Assembly (NCBI GenBank): GCA_964592855.1
Contig: CAZQKI010000003.1
Location: 1 to 64,000 of the forward strand
From: JAAYLN01 sp964592855
GTDB taxonomy: Bacteria; Verrucomicrobiota; Kiritimatiellia; RFP12; JAAYLN01
Direction of reading: 5' to 3'
DNA: 64,000 bases
The translations under genes and the position numbers were made by a program. Shown here piece by piece: positions 24,188 to 33,159 of this stretch; positions within the stretch are counted from its first letter, which is position 1; each line of letters starts with the position of its first letter. A model generated the notes under the pieces. The model saw nothing but the letters and a program-made list of their open reading frames with translations. It ran no database searches and was not told the origin of the DNA.

Positions 24188-24582
24188 TGCGAGGCCTCCC
24201 CGTCGCGTGCCTCGTCGTTGAAGTCGAGGTCGGATATCCAGAAGATGGTGGCTTTGCACGATTCCTCCTGCCAGATCATCACGGAACCGTGTTGCGGCGT
24301 GATCGCATAGGAATGAATGGCGGAACCGGCCTGCAGCGGCGCCGGCTGGAGGAACAGCAGCCAAGCACCAACGGCCATGATCGATGTGGCGCCGAGGCTG
24401 CCGAGCGTCCAGATCCAGGAGGCCCGGTGCGGGTGCCGCGCGGTCGCAGCGGGGTGCTGGGGATAGAGATGAAGGCGGCCGTGGAAATCGCTCCAGAACC
24501 GGGCGGCGTCGGACTTGGGCGCAACGCCACGGACCGCCAACTGCGTCGCTAGCTTCGACCATTTGGGCGTGTTCCTATTCAT
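24184..24582 (-). CDS. Single-pass membrane protein, possible anti-sigma factor
   Basis: The 132-residue protein has a cytoplasmic-side N-terminus of about 50 residues, one hydrophobic segment (WIWTLGSLGATSIMAVGAWL) and an exported C-terminal part (MIWQEESCKATIFWISDLDF). It lies directly after an ECF sigma gene with a four-base overlap, the usual place for an anti-sigma factor. It lacks an obvious zinc-binding HxxxCxxC motif of ZAS anti-sigma factors, so the assignment rests on context. It overlaps the next gene as well. Confidence 0.6.
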   Translation of the reverse strand: MNRNTPKWSKLATQLAVRGVAPKSDAARFWSDFHGRLHLYPQHPAATARHPHRASWIWTLGSLGATSIMAVGAWLLFLQPAPLQAGSAIHSYAITPQHGSVMIWQEESCKATIFWISDLDFNDEARDGEASQ

Positions 24583-25169
24583 GGTTCGCGTTCCTCACTA
24601 TCCTCATCCTGTCGCTGTTCCAAAACCTGCCTCAATTTGCGCTTGCCGTTGAAGAGCCGTGACATCACGGTGCCGATCGGCAGCCCCGTGGCCGCGGCGA
24701 TTTCAACGTAGCTCAAGCCGTCGCTGTACCTCAGGAGCAGGACGAGACGATGCTCTTCCGGGAGACACTGCAAGGCGCGATCCAAGTCGTCGCGCGCCTC
24801 CGCGCTCTCGAGACCGCTGGCGGGATGCAGCGCCGTGGCGTCCGCCACCGATTCAATCGGATTCTCGCCATCCTCGCGTGGCTCCGGATGAACCTCCCTT
24901 TGGCGTTTCCGCTTCCGGATGGCGTCGATCGCGCAGTTGTGCGCGATCCGGTAGAGCCAGGACTTCAGCGATGAGCGTCCGTTGAACTGATTCACGGCCT
25001 GCCAAGCCCGCAAAAAGGTCTCCATCGTCACATCTTCGGCATCGTCCGGCCCGACGAGACGCGCGGCAACGGCGAAAACGGTAGACCGCAATCCTTCGAA
25101 TGCTTGGGCGAAGGCTTCGGCATCGCCTGCTTGCGAACGTGCTAACCAGTCGCCGGACAATTGCTCCAT
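24579..25169 (-). CDS. ECF-type RNA polymerase sigma factor
   Basis: A 196-residue sigma-70 family protein with region 2 (GDAEAFAQAFEGLRSTVFAV, DAEDVTMETFLRAW, SLKSWLYRIAHNCAIDAIRK) and region 4 (LPEEHRLVLLLRYSDGLSYV, EIAAATGLPIGTVMSRLFNG). No region 1 or 3 is present, as in ECF factors. It would direct polymerase to a small regulon, often for envelope stress. It is the first gene of an ATGA-linked set with a membrane protein and a secreted protein, and lies 29 bases after the helicase gene stop. Confidence 0.9.
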   Translation of the reverse strand: MEQLSGDWLARSQAGDAEAFAQAFEGLRSTVFAVAARLVGPDDAEDVTMETFLRAWQAVNQFNGRSSLKSWLYRIAHNCAIDAIRKRKRQREVHPEPREDGENPIESVADATALHPASGLESAEARDDLDRALQCLPEEHRLVLLLRYSDGLSYVEIAAATGLPIGTVMSRLFNGKRKLRQVLEQRQDEDSEEREP

Positions 25170-25198
25170 GACTTAGACGCTCAAGTCGGGCAGCCTAT

Positions 25199-26956
25199 TC
25201 ACGCATGCGCAAAGTTTTTTTTGCCCGATTTGCCGTGGAAGTGCGGCTGCGGTTTGCGCGCGGGATACCCGGGACCATTCTTGCGGTTGGGATTGAAGTG
25301 TTTGACGGGGTGGGGGCGTGCCGGACGTCCGCTGGCGGGGGCGACATCGGCGTCGCGGATTTTGACGGGGTTGCCATCCAGCTGCGCCTGCTGCAGCCCC
25401 TCGCGGATCTGCTCGGCGGCCCCTTCGGCGACATCGAAGAACGTGCTATGCGCCTGCATCTGAATGCTGCCGATCTGCCGTGAGACAACTGCACCGTTTT
25501 CGCACACGAGGCGCACGATGGCGCCCTCGTTGATGCCGTCTTCACGGCCGACATTCAGCTCGAAGGTGTGCATCGGCCCCGTTTCCTGTCCGCGACGGGA
25601 CTGGACGGGGCCCTCGGGAGATGATCCCGCGGCACCGGCATTCAGGTTCTGGTGGGAGACATGCGTCCCCTTGATCCGCTTCAGCTCGGCGGATAGCAGG
25701 CGCTTGAGCAGGTCCTCGCGGGTCAGTCCGGCCAGCTTCTCGTCGATGGAGGGATAGTATTTCTCAAGGCCTTTTTCGTCGATCTCCATCCGCGTGAGTT
25801 CTTCGGCCATGTTCATCAGGCGCTGGCGGCAGACCTCGTGTCCGTCGGGGACCTGCTGGTCCGCGAAATGGATGCGGAGCCGGCGCTCCATCTGGCCGAT
25901 ACGGTATTTTTCGGCGGGGCTGATGAAGACGATCGAGAACCCCGATTTTCCGGCGCGGGCGGTGCGGCCGCTGCGATGAGTGTAGACGTCGATGTCGTCG
26001 GGCAGATCGTAGTGGATGATGTGCGTGATGTCGTCGACGTCGATGCCGCGCGCCGCAACGTCGGTCGCGATCAGCAGACGGACCTGATGGCGGCGGAAGC
26101 GCCCCATCACATTGTCGCGCTGGGCCTGGGAAAGGTCGCCATGCAGCGGTTCGGCGGCGTAGCCGTCGCGGGACAGCATGTCCGCGAGATCCTGCGTATC
26201 CCGACGCGTGCGGCGGAACACCAGGCCGAACAGGTCGGGCGTCATGTCGATGATGCGGCGCAGGCTGGCGTAGCGGTGCGAGGGATGGACGATGTAGCAA
26301 TGGTGGATGATGTTGATCGCCGTCTGGTTGCGCGTTCCGATCGTGACCTCGACGGGGTCGCGGAGATAGCGCTTGGAAATGGAGGCGACCTCCTTGCCCA
26401 TCGTCGCGGAGAACATCCACGTCTTCTTCGTCTCGGGCAGCGCCTTGATGATGCGGTCGATGTCCTCCTGGAACCCCATGTCGAGCATCTCGTCCGCCTC
26501 GTCCAGCACGGCGACCTTGATCTTCGTGAGGTCGATGGCGCCGCGCTGAATCACATCGAGGAGACGGCCCGGGGTCGCCACGACAACTTGCGCGCCGCGG
26601 CGGAGTTCGTTGATCTGAAAGGAGATGCTCGATCCCCCGTAGATGGCGACGACGCGGAAGCCCTTCAGGTGGTTGCCGAACTGACGCAGTTCCTGCACGA
26701 TTTGGAGACACAGTTCGCGGGTCGGACAGAGAATGATGCTCTGGGGAGCCTTCTGCTTGACATCCAGCTTGTTGAGCAGGGGGAGCCCGAAGGCGCCGGT
26801 CTTGCCCGTTCCGGTTTGCGCGAGGCCGATAAAGTCGGTGTCTCGTTCAAGCAGCGCGGGGATGGTCTGCTCCTGGATGGGCATGGGATTCACGAAGCCC
26901 ATCTCGGCAATCGCCTTTATCAATTCGTCGCGGAGTCCTAGTTCAAGAAAAGTCAT
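25199..26956 (-). CDS. DEAD-box RNA helicase, DeaD/CsdA-like
   Basis: The 585-residue protein carries the full DEAD-box set: the Q motif (PMPIQEQTIPALL), AQTGTGKTGAFGLP, PTRELCLQ, TPGRLLD, LDEADEMLDMGF, FSATMGK, RGIDVDDITHIIHYDLPDD and HRSGRTARAGKSG. The C-terminal region (about 470-550) has a DbpA/CsdA-type RNA-binding fold (FELNVGREDGINEGAIVRLV). It likely remodels rRNA or mRNA structure, often at low temperature. The N-terminus is read from ATG 26956; a TTG one codon earlier is less likely. It is the leftmost promoter-proximal gene of the minus-strand run down to ribF. Confidence 0.93.
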   Translation of the reverse strand: MTFLELGLRDELIKAIAEMGFVNPMPIQEQTIPALLERDTDFIGLAQTGTGKTGAFGLPLLNKLDVKQKAPQSIILCPTRELCLQIVQELRQFGNHLKGFRVVAIYGGSSISFQINELRRGAQVVVATPGRLLDVIQRGAIDLTKIKVAVLDEADEMLDMGFQEDIDRIIKALPETKKTWMFSATMGKEVASISKRYLRDPVEVTIGTRNQTAINIIHHCYIVHPSHRYASLRRIIDMTPDLFGLVFRRTRRDTQDLADMLSRDGYAAEPLHGDLSQAQRDNVMGRFRRHQVRLLIATDVAARGIDVDDITHIIHYDLPDDIDVYTHRSGRTARAGKSGFSIVFISPAEKYRIGQMERRLRIHFADQQVPDGHEVCRQRLMNMAEELTRMEIDEKGLEKYYPSIDEKLAGLTREDLLKRLLSAELKRIKGTHVSHQNLNAGAAGSSPEGPVQSRRGQETGPMHTFELNVGREDGINEGAIVRLVCENGAVVSRQIGSIQMQAHSTFFDVAEGAAEQIREGLQQAQLDGNPVKIRDADVAPASGRPARPHPVKHFNPNRKNGPGYPARKPQPHFHGKSGKKNFAHA

Positions 26957-27115
26957 CAAGGTCTTTCAATAATGGATCGGAACAAATATAGTAGCAGAAT
27001 TACGCCCCTTTGCCCATCTAAAAGCGACATCTAAAAGCGGCACTGTCCAAACCAACAGGCGGGCAGCGGCAGGAAACCGTCGTGCCGGCAGCAAGTTGGG
27101 CGTTGAGCGTTCAGT

Positions 27116-27143
27116 TTGACTTTTGCCCCATCCCCGGCATAAT
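27116..27143 (+). promoter_or_regulatory. Candidate promoter of the glycan operon
   Basis: TTGACT at 27116-27121 and CATAAT at 27138-27143, spaced by 16 bases. It would place the start about 60 bases before the DUF4838 lipoprotein ATG. Upstream lie two direct copies of CATCTAAAAGCG (about 27014-27041), possibly an operator for this gene or for the divergent helicase. Confidence 0.5.
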
Positions 27144-27212
27144 GAACGCCGACCTTGGCCCCGGAACGTATCCGGGATGGCCAACGGGACACGAGTGAAC
27201 AGGAATCGTCCG

Positions 27213-29606
27213 ATGAATGTGAAACGGGATGCAAAGGCAGTCACCTCGGGATTGATGATGCTCGGAGGGCTCTTGCTCATTGCAGGATGCGTCGGGCCAG
27301 GTGTCGCAAACCAGCCGTCTATTCCTTCCGGGACGCCGGTGGGCGTTGCGCTGGTTTTGGACGGTGTGCCGCAGGCCGTCATCGTCGCCCCGGCAGATCG
27401 CAAGCCTTTGCAGCGAAACGGAGTCGACGGTGTCGAGGAACTGGTCGAGCACATCCGGCTGATCTCGGGCGCGACCCTGCTCGTGGTCACCAATGCCGCC
27501 GACCTGCCGAAGGGTTTGGTGCCGATTCGGCTGGGCGAGATGACCGATGCCGATCTCGACGGGACGATCCGCGCCCGGGGCGATCTTCCCTCGGCGTTTG
27601 CCCTTCGCGTGGCGGCCGATCGGATCGACATCCGCGGCCTCGGCGGCGAAGGGACCCTGTTCGGCATCTACGAACTGCTCGAACAACTCGGCGTCCGCTG
27701 GTACGCCCCCGGCGACTGGGGCCGCGTGGTGCCGGAAGCGCGCACCCTGCGACTCGCCGTGCAGCTGACGGTACAGTCGCCTTCGCTGAAGATCCGCAGC
27801 CTCGGTGGCTGGATGGCGCCGAACACCGGCTGGTGGATCCGCCAGCGGCAGGGGCGGGATATCGAGCGTGCGACGGGTCGCCACGGCATGCCGGGCAACC
27901 CGCCCAAGGGCACGGGGGGGCAGACCTGCCTGTCGGGCGGACACGCGCCCGGCGCGCTGGAGGCGGTCGTCGCGGGCATCCGGCAGGAGCTTGAAAATAA
28001 TCCCGGCCGGCGGGAGATCAGCCTGGGGCCGCACGATGGCGGCGGCTATTGCCAGTGCGACGGGTGCCGGGCTCTGGACGGCGATTCGTGGGATCCGCTG
28101 CGCAAGGCGCCCGCCATGACCGACCGCTACATCGGGTTCTTCAACCGCGTCCTCGAAGCGCTGGACAAGGACTATCCCGATCTGCGGCTCGCCTGGTATG
28201 TCTATGCGGCGCATTTCTTTCCGCCGAAGCATGTCGTCCCCAATCCGCGCATCATCCACACCTTCGCGCCGATCGACCTCGACCGCAACCGCGGCATGGA
28301 CAACCCGATGGGGACCGACCGTCATATCTTCAAGCACATCATCGAGGGCTGGTCGGCCTTCAAGCCGGCGGCGATGAACTACCGCGGCTATTACAACAAC
28401 CTCGCCTGCCCGCAGTTTCCCTGGAGCCAGATCGACCGCGTCCGCCACGAAATCCCCGCGCTCCAGGCGCTGGGATTCGATGCCTTCACGGTCGAGGTGA
28501 TCCGGCAGTCGTGGGCTTCGTCGGTCATCACGCCCTACGTCGCAGCCCGCGTCATGTGGAATGTCGAGACGGATGTGGACGCGCTGCTTGCCGAGTTTTA
28601 CAAACTGTTTTACGGCCCTGCGGAGGACCCGATGCGCGCCTATCTCGAGGGGCTCGAGTCCGCCTTTCGCGACACGCCTTACCGGACCGGCGGAAGCGCC
28701 GTCTATTTCCCGATCTTCGACGTCGCGCGCCGCGACACCCTGCGCGGACACCTGGACCGGGCCGCGCGCCGCGCGCCGCGCGGGCGCACCGGCCTCTATG
28801 GCGAACGCGTCTGGGCCGCCCGGCAGGGGTTCGACCGCCTGGAAATCTTCCTCGACATGATCGCCGCGCGCAACCGCCATGACTACGCCGCCGCCCGGGC
28901 GAAGATGGAGGCTTACTGGACGCTCACCGATGCGCTCGCCGACACCGTGCTTGAAGGAGGGAACCTGAAGTGGCCGGGCATGCGCTCGCGCCTGGCGCTG
29001 ATCAATTTCATGGAACGGTCGGATCGGCACAAGGATTACGGACGCGACAACTACTTCAAGCGATTCTGGGAGCCGGCCATCGTATCCGGCCATTTGCGCA
29101 CGGTCGAAGCGGGGCAGTTCGTCAAGGGACTGGAGGACGAATGGGACTTCCTGCTCGATCCGGCCGAGATCGGCGAAATTGGCGGCTGGCATCGGCCCGG
29201 CCCGCTGGGGGGCAACTGGCAGCGGCTCAAAACAACCTCGCGGAGCTGGTCCGATCAGGGGTTTCACGACTACAAGGGCGTGGCGTGGTACCGTCAGCAT
29301 GTCGTAATCCCAAAAACGTTTGAGGGGCGTCCTGTCTACCTGTGGTTTGGCGGGGTCGGGGTGACCGCCAAGGTGTGGGTCAACGGTGAACTGCTCGGCA
29401 CCAGCAGCGAACCCAATGCCGGATTGCCCGGCGCCCCCGGCACCTTCAAGCCGTTCGATTTGCTTGCGACGGATGCGATCCGGTTCGGCAAGTCGAACAC
29501 GGTGAGCGTCAAGATCACCAATGACCGCCTGGCGGAACTGGGCGTCGGCGGGATCATTTCGCCGGTGATGTTCTGGACACCGAAAGATCCCGCGTGGCGA
29601 CCGTAA
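27213..29606 (+). CDS. DUF4838 lipoprotein with GH20-like N-domain and C-terminal jelly roll
   Basis: The 797-residue product has a lipoprotein signal (MMLGGLLLIAGC, Cys 25). About 50-190 is the alpha/beta domain seen before GH20 barrels (DGVEELVEHIRLISGATLLV, GGEGTLFGIYELLEQLGVRW). About 200-540 is the DUF4838 region, with GGGYCQCDGCRALDG near residue 275 and several aromatic motifs (RGYYNNLACPQFPWSQ). About 690-795 is a GH2-type sugar-binding jelly roll (GVAWYRQHVVIP, VTAKVWVNGELLGTS). Membrane anchoring on the outer face fits glycan capture or cleavage. The start ATG 27213 has AGGA upstream. The following esterase-like and NagA-like genes suggest an acetylated amino-sugar substrate, an inference only. 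Confidence 0.8.
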   Translation: MNVKRDAKAVTSGLMMLGGLLLIAGCVGPGVANQPSIPSGTPVGVALVLDGVPQAVIVAPADRKPLQRNGVDGVEELVEHIRLISGATLLVVTNAADLPKGLVPIRLGEMTDADLDGTIRARGDLPSAFALRVAADRIDIRGLGGEGTLFGIYELLEQLGVRWYAPGDWGRVVPEARTLRLAVQLTVQSPSLKIRSLGGWMAPNTGWWIRQRQGRDIERATGRHGMPGNPPKGTGGQTCLSGGHAPGALEAVVAGIRQELENNPGRREISLGPHDGGGYCQCDGCRALDGDSWDPLRKAPAMTDRYIGFFNRVLEALDKDYPDLRLAWYVYAAHFFPPKHVVPNPRIIHTFAPIDLDRNRGMDNPMGTDRHIFKHIIEGWSAFKPAAMNYRGYYNNLACPQFPWSQIDRVRHEIPALQALGFDAFTVEVIRQSWASSVITPYVAARVMWNVETDVDALLAEFYKLFYGPAEDPMRAYLEGLESAFRDTPYRTGGSAVYFPIFDVARRDTLRGHLDRAARRAPRGRTGLYGERVWAARQGFDRLEIFLDMIAARNRHDYAAARAKMEAYWTLTDALADTVLEGGNLKWPGMRSRLALINFMERSDRHKDYGRDNYFKRFWEPAIVSGHLRTVEAGQFVKGLEDEWDFLLDPAEIGEIGGWHRPGPLGGNWQRLKTTSRSWSDQGFHDYKGVAWYRQHVVIPKTFEGRPVYLWFGGVGVTAKVWVNGELLGTSSEPNAGLPGAPGTFKPFDLLATDAIRFGKSNTVSVKITNDRLAELGVGGIISPVMFWTPKDPAWRP

Positions 29607-29619
29607 AAGGATGTTATCT

Positions 29620-31737
29620 ATGGAACTGACTAACGAAATGCGAGTGCCGGCCGATGGACGGCTGGACAAACTGAAGGATTGCGACGGGTACTTCCCGTTC
29701 GAGCCGCCCCGGACCCGGGAGGAATGGGAGCGTCGTTCGGAAGCCGTTCGGCGGGGGATTCTCGTCGCGCTGGGCCTGTGGCCCATGCCGGCGAAGAAGC
29801 CGCTGTCCCCGGTCATCCATGGGCGCCGCGACTGCGGCGACTATACGTTCGAGAAGGTTATTTTCGAGAGTTTCCTGGGGTTTACTGTCACCGGCAGCCT
29901 CTATCGGCCCACGAATCAGGCGGGGCTGGCTCCGGGCGTGCTTTGTCCGCACGGGCATTGGCCGTCGGGACGCTTCCACGACGCCGGCGTGGAGAAGGCG
30001 GCCGAGGCGATCACGCAGGGGGCGGAGCAAATTGAAGCGGGCGCCCGCAGCCCGCTGCAGGCCCGCTGCGTGCAACTGGCGCGGATGGGATGCGTCGTCT
30101 TTCACTACGACATGGCGGGCTACGCCGACAGCACGCAGATCCCATTCGAAGTGGCCCACACCTTTGCCAAGCAGCGACCCGGAATGAATGCGCCAACCGA
30201 TTGGGGCTTCTTCAGCCCCGCGGCCGAGTCGCACCTGCAATCCATCATGGGGCTGCAGACCTTCAACAGCATCCGCGCCCTTGATTTTCTCACGAGCCTG
30301 CCCGGTGTCGACGCGCAGCGGATCGCGGTCACGGGGGCCAGCGGCGGCGGCACGCAGACCTTCATCCTGGGCGCCATCGATCCTCGCGTTTCCGTCGCCA
30401 TTCCGGCGGTGATGGTCTCCACGGCCATGCAGGGCGGCTGCGTCTGCGAGAATGCGTCTCTGCTGCGGATCGGTTGCGGCAATGTCGATTTTGCCGCTCT
30501 TTTCGCGCCCAAGCCGCTGTGTCTGATCGCGGCGAACGACTGGACACGGGAGATGGCTGAGAAGGGATTTCCCCAGTTGCAGGCCCTCTATGCGCTTCTG
30601 GGCGCCGGCGCGCAGGTGGTGCTCCATCCGCTGCTGCAGTTCGGACACAATTACAACGCCGTCAGCCGTGCCTGCATGTATGCCTGGGTCAACAGCCAGT
30701 TCAAGCTTGGGTTGCCGGAGCCGATCGAGGAGGGCGACTATCCCCGTCTGTCGGCCGGAGAACTGACGGTCTGGGACGACGCCCATCCCCGTCCCCCCGG
30801 CGGTGAAGACTTCGAACGCCGGCTGTTGCGCGGTTGGCATGAGGATACGCAGCGGCAACTGGCAGACCTGATCCCTGGAAACGTCGCGGAATGGCGGCGG
30901 TTCAAGACTATCGTGGGCGGGGCCGTCGATGCGATTGTCGGGGCGGGGGTGCCCGCTCCCGATCAGATCGTTTTCGAAGAGGCCGGCCGCGGTGCGGGCG
31001 ATGGCCATACCGTTATCGCGGGTTGGGTGCGAAACGCCTCGCAGCGGAGTGAACTGCCGGTGCGGCTGCTCGTTCCCGATGCGGCTGGTTCCCGTCTCTG
31101 CGTCTGGCTCAGCCCAGTAGGCACGGCGGGGCTCTGGGCGGACGACCGCAAGCCTCGGCCCGAAATCACCAGCCTGCTCCGGGCGGGCGTGACCGTGCTC
31201 GGGGTCGATCTGCTGGGGCAGGGGGCGTTTCTTGCCGGCGGCACGCCGCCGGAGCAGACGCGGCTGGTGGACAATCCGCGGGAAGTGGCGGCGTTTACGT
31301 TTGGCTACAACCACTCCCTGTTCGCCCAGCGGGTGCACGATGTGCTGACGGCGGTCGGTTTCGCCAGGACACGCTGCACAGGCGCCACGGTGGCGCTGGT
31401 CGGCCTGGCGGGCGCTGGCCCGTGGGCCGCTGCCGCTCTGGCTCAGGCTGGCGCTGCGGTCTGCCACGCGGCGATCGACAGCGGCGGATTCCGCTTCGGC
31501 GACGTGGCGGATATTCGGTCGCCCGACTTTCTTCCCGGCGGTGCCAAGTACTTTGATTTGCCCGGCATGCTCGCCCTGGGCGCTCCAACACCGCTTTGGA
31601 TCGCCGGTGAGCGCGCCGGGGCGCTGACGGTGGCTGCGGCCGCTTACCGTGCGGCTGGCAAACCGCAGGCGCTGGCGATAACCGACTGGGACCTGGCCGA
31701 ACGGCCCGCTGCGGCGGTCCGCTGGCTGTTGAGCTAG
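29620..31737 (+). CDS. Alpha/beta-hydrolase, AXE1/acetyl-xylan-esterase-like, with second partial hydrolase domain
   Basis: A 705-residue cytoplasmic-looking protein without a signal peptide. The first hydrolase unit (about 80-370) resembles acetyl xylan esterases and related GxSGGG hydrolases: GFTVTGSLYRPTNQ, the oxyanion/PHGHWP segment, the nucleophile in VTGASGGGTQTF (near residue 240), an acid in IAANDWT, and a His in LLQFGHNYN. The second half (about 480-705) has another Rossmann-like hydrolase core (VTVLGVDLLGQGAF, VALVGLAGAGPWA) whose nucleophile position is G-L-A-G rather than G-x-S-x-G, so it is probably inactive. The ATG 29620 is preferred over 29611 because AAAGG lies nine bases before it. 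It is between the DUF4838 and NagA-like genes. Confidence 0.75.
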   Translation: MELTNEMRVPADGRLDKLKDCDGYFPFEPPRTREEWERRSEAVRRGILVALGLWPMPAKKPLSPVIHGRRDCGDYTFEKVIFESFLGFTVTGSLYRPTNQAGLAPGVLCPHGHWPSGRFHDAGVEKAAEAITQGAEQIEAGARSPLQARCVQLARMGCVVFHYDMAGYADSTQIPFEVAHTFAKQRPGMNAPTDWGFFSPAAESHLQSIMGLQTFNSIRALDFLTSLPGVDAQRIAVTGASGGGTQTFILGAIDPRVSVAIPAVMVSTAMQGGCVCENASLLRIGCGNVDFAALFAPKPLCLIAANDWTREMAEKGFPQLQALYALLGAGAQVVLHPLLQFGHNYNAVSRACMYAWVNSQFKLGLPEPIEEGDYPRLSAGELTVWDDAHPRPPGGEDFERRLLRGWHEDTQRQLADLIPGNVAEWRRFKTIVGGAVDAIVGAGVPAPDQIVFEEAGRGAGDGHTVIAGWVRNASQRSELPVRLLVPDAAGSRLCVWLSPVGTAGLWADDRKPRPEITSLLRAGVTVLGVDLLGQGAFLAGGTPPEQTRLVDNPREVAAFTFGYNHSLFAQRVHDVLTAVGFARTRCTGATVALVGLAGAGPWAAAALAQAGAAVCHAAIDSGGFRFGDVADIRSPDFLPGGAKYFDLPGMLALGAPTPLWIAGERAGALTVAAAAYRAAGKPQALAITDWDLAERPAAAVRWLLS

Positions 31738-31867
31738 AGGCGCTTGCAAAACCTCCGGTTTGTGCAAGCGAAGGGTTCAGGGTTCGGGGTTCAGGGAGAG
31801 TTTCCGGCCTGAACCCTGGCATCCTGAACCCTGATTCCTGGCGCTTGCCAGGTTTTGCAAGCGCCTC
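31737..31867. repeat. Inverted-repeat element between hydrolase and NagA-like genes
   Basis: GAGGCGCTTGCAAAACCT (31737-31754) and AGGTTTTGCAAGCGCCTC (31850-31867) are perfect 18-bp inverted copies. The left arm also folds on itself (CGCTTGCAAAACC / GGTTTGTGCAAGCG). The interior has inverted arrays of GGGTTCAGGGTTCGGGGTTC and CCTGAACCCTG. The element begins in the last base of the hydrolase stop codon and ends 13 bases before the next ATG, so it must be transcribed in the operon mRNA. Confidence 0.65.
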
Positions 31868-31880
31868 AGAAAGCATTACG

Positions 31881-33089
31881 ATGAAAAACAAACAGTATCA
31901 CGGTCGATTGTCCGAAGGAACCTGCGTCACCATCACCGTGGAAGGGAAACGGATTGCCCGCGTCGACGCGCGGCCTGATGACGCCGCGTTGCCTTATCTG
32001 CTGCCGGTGCTGGTCGATCTGCAGCACAACGGGGCGCTGGGGATCCGCTACGACAGCCTGTGCGAACGCGCGCCGTCCGACCTGGTGACGGTTGCCGACC
32101 ATCTGCGGCGGCATGGGGTGGGGCGCTGCCTGATGACCTTCACCACCTATCCGCTCGACAAGCTGGCGCTGAGCGCCGCCCGCGCCTCGGCGTGGCTGGA
32201 GCAGGATGAGGCATTGAACCGGCTGTTTGTAGGGATCTTCCATGAAGGCGTATTCATTTCGCCCGAAGACGGCTGGCGCGGTGCGCACGCGCGCGAGTGG
32301 ATACAGCCGCCCGATTACGAGGCGATGCGGCGGTTCGACGCCGAGTCCGGCGGACGGGTCAGGATCATCAACGTGGCACCGGAGCAACCGGGCGGACTGG
32401 CCTTCATCGAACAGGTGGTCCGTGCCGGTAAGCTGGCGGCGCTGGGGCATTGCGGCCCCGACGCCGATACGGTGCACGATGCGGTCCGGCGCGGCGCGAC
32501 GCTGGTCACGCACTTCGGTAACGGGGCTCCCGGCCTGATCCACCGTCACAAGAACCCGCTGTGGGCCTTCCTGAACGACCCCAGCCTGCGCCTGGGGCTG
32601 ATCTGCGACGGGTTCCATCTGCCCCCCGACCTGATCGGGGCGGCGCTCAGGTGCAAGGGTGCGGGCGGGTGCTTTGCCGTCTCGGACGCCGCTTCATTCG
32701 CGGGATGTCCGCCCGGCGAATACGCGCGCACCGACGGGCGCCCGTTCACGATCGAGCCCGACGGCCTCACGCACATGAACAACCGCGACGTGCTTGCGGG
32801 GTCCTGGTTCCAGCAGGACCGCTGCGTGGAGATCCTGGTTGCGCGGGTGGGGCTCTCCCTGCCCGATGCCTGGCGCTTGTGCAGCGAAGTCCCCGCCGCG
32901 ATCATTGGCGAGAAACTCCCGGCCATCGCCGCGGGCGAAGAGGCCAGCTTCGTGCTGGCGCGGATGGAAGACCGCCTGCTGATCGAGCAATCGGTTCACC
33001 TCGGCATTCCCTTCCTGACGGAACCGCTCGGCACCGGCGTACCGAAGGTGTCGCACGGATTGTCTGCTACGCCCGCTTCTCTGGAATAA
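31881..33089 (+). CDS. NagA-like amidohydrolase (N-acetylglucosamine-6-phosphate deacetylase family)
   Basis: A 402-residue TIM-barrel amidohydrolase. Matches to NagA are: PVLVDLQHNGALGIRYD at the beta-1 site (where NagA often has D-x-H-x-H/Q-x-N-G), IFHEGVFISPEDGWRGAH for the HxEGP-type Glu, ALGHCGPDADTV and LVTHFGNGAP for the two His ligands, and AVSDAASFAGCP for the catalytic Asp. So most ligands are present, though the GP after HEG is GV here, a departure that leaves the exact substrate uncertain. It would remove the N-acetyl group from an amino-sugar phosphate. An upstream start at 31845 would lie inside the inverted repeat; ATG 31881 is preferred. Confidence 0.78.
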   Translation: MKNKQYHGRLSEGTCVTITVEGKRIARVDARPDDAALPYLLPVLVDLQHNGALGIRYDSLCERAPSDLVTVADHLRRHGVGRCLMTFTTYPLDKLALSAARASAWLEQDEALNRLFVGIFHEGVFISPEDGWRGAHAREWIQPPDYEAMRRFDAESGGRVRIINVAPEQPGGLAFIEQVVRAGKLAALGHCGPDADTVHDAVRRGATLVTHFGNGAPGLIHRHKNPLWAFLNDPSLRLGLICDGFHLPPDLIGAALRCKGAGGCFAVSDAASFAGCPPGEYARTDGRPFTIEPDGLTHMNNRDVLAGSWFQQDRCVEILVARVGLSLPDAWRLCSEVPAAIIGEKLPAIAAGEEASFVLARMEDRLLIEQSVHLGIPFLTEPLGTGVPKVSHGLSATPASLE

Positions 33090-33159
33090 CCCTAGAAAGT
33101 GCTGTTGTCGGTGATCGGTGATCCTTAACCGCTAATTTATGGGAAATCGAGAGGACTAA

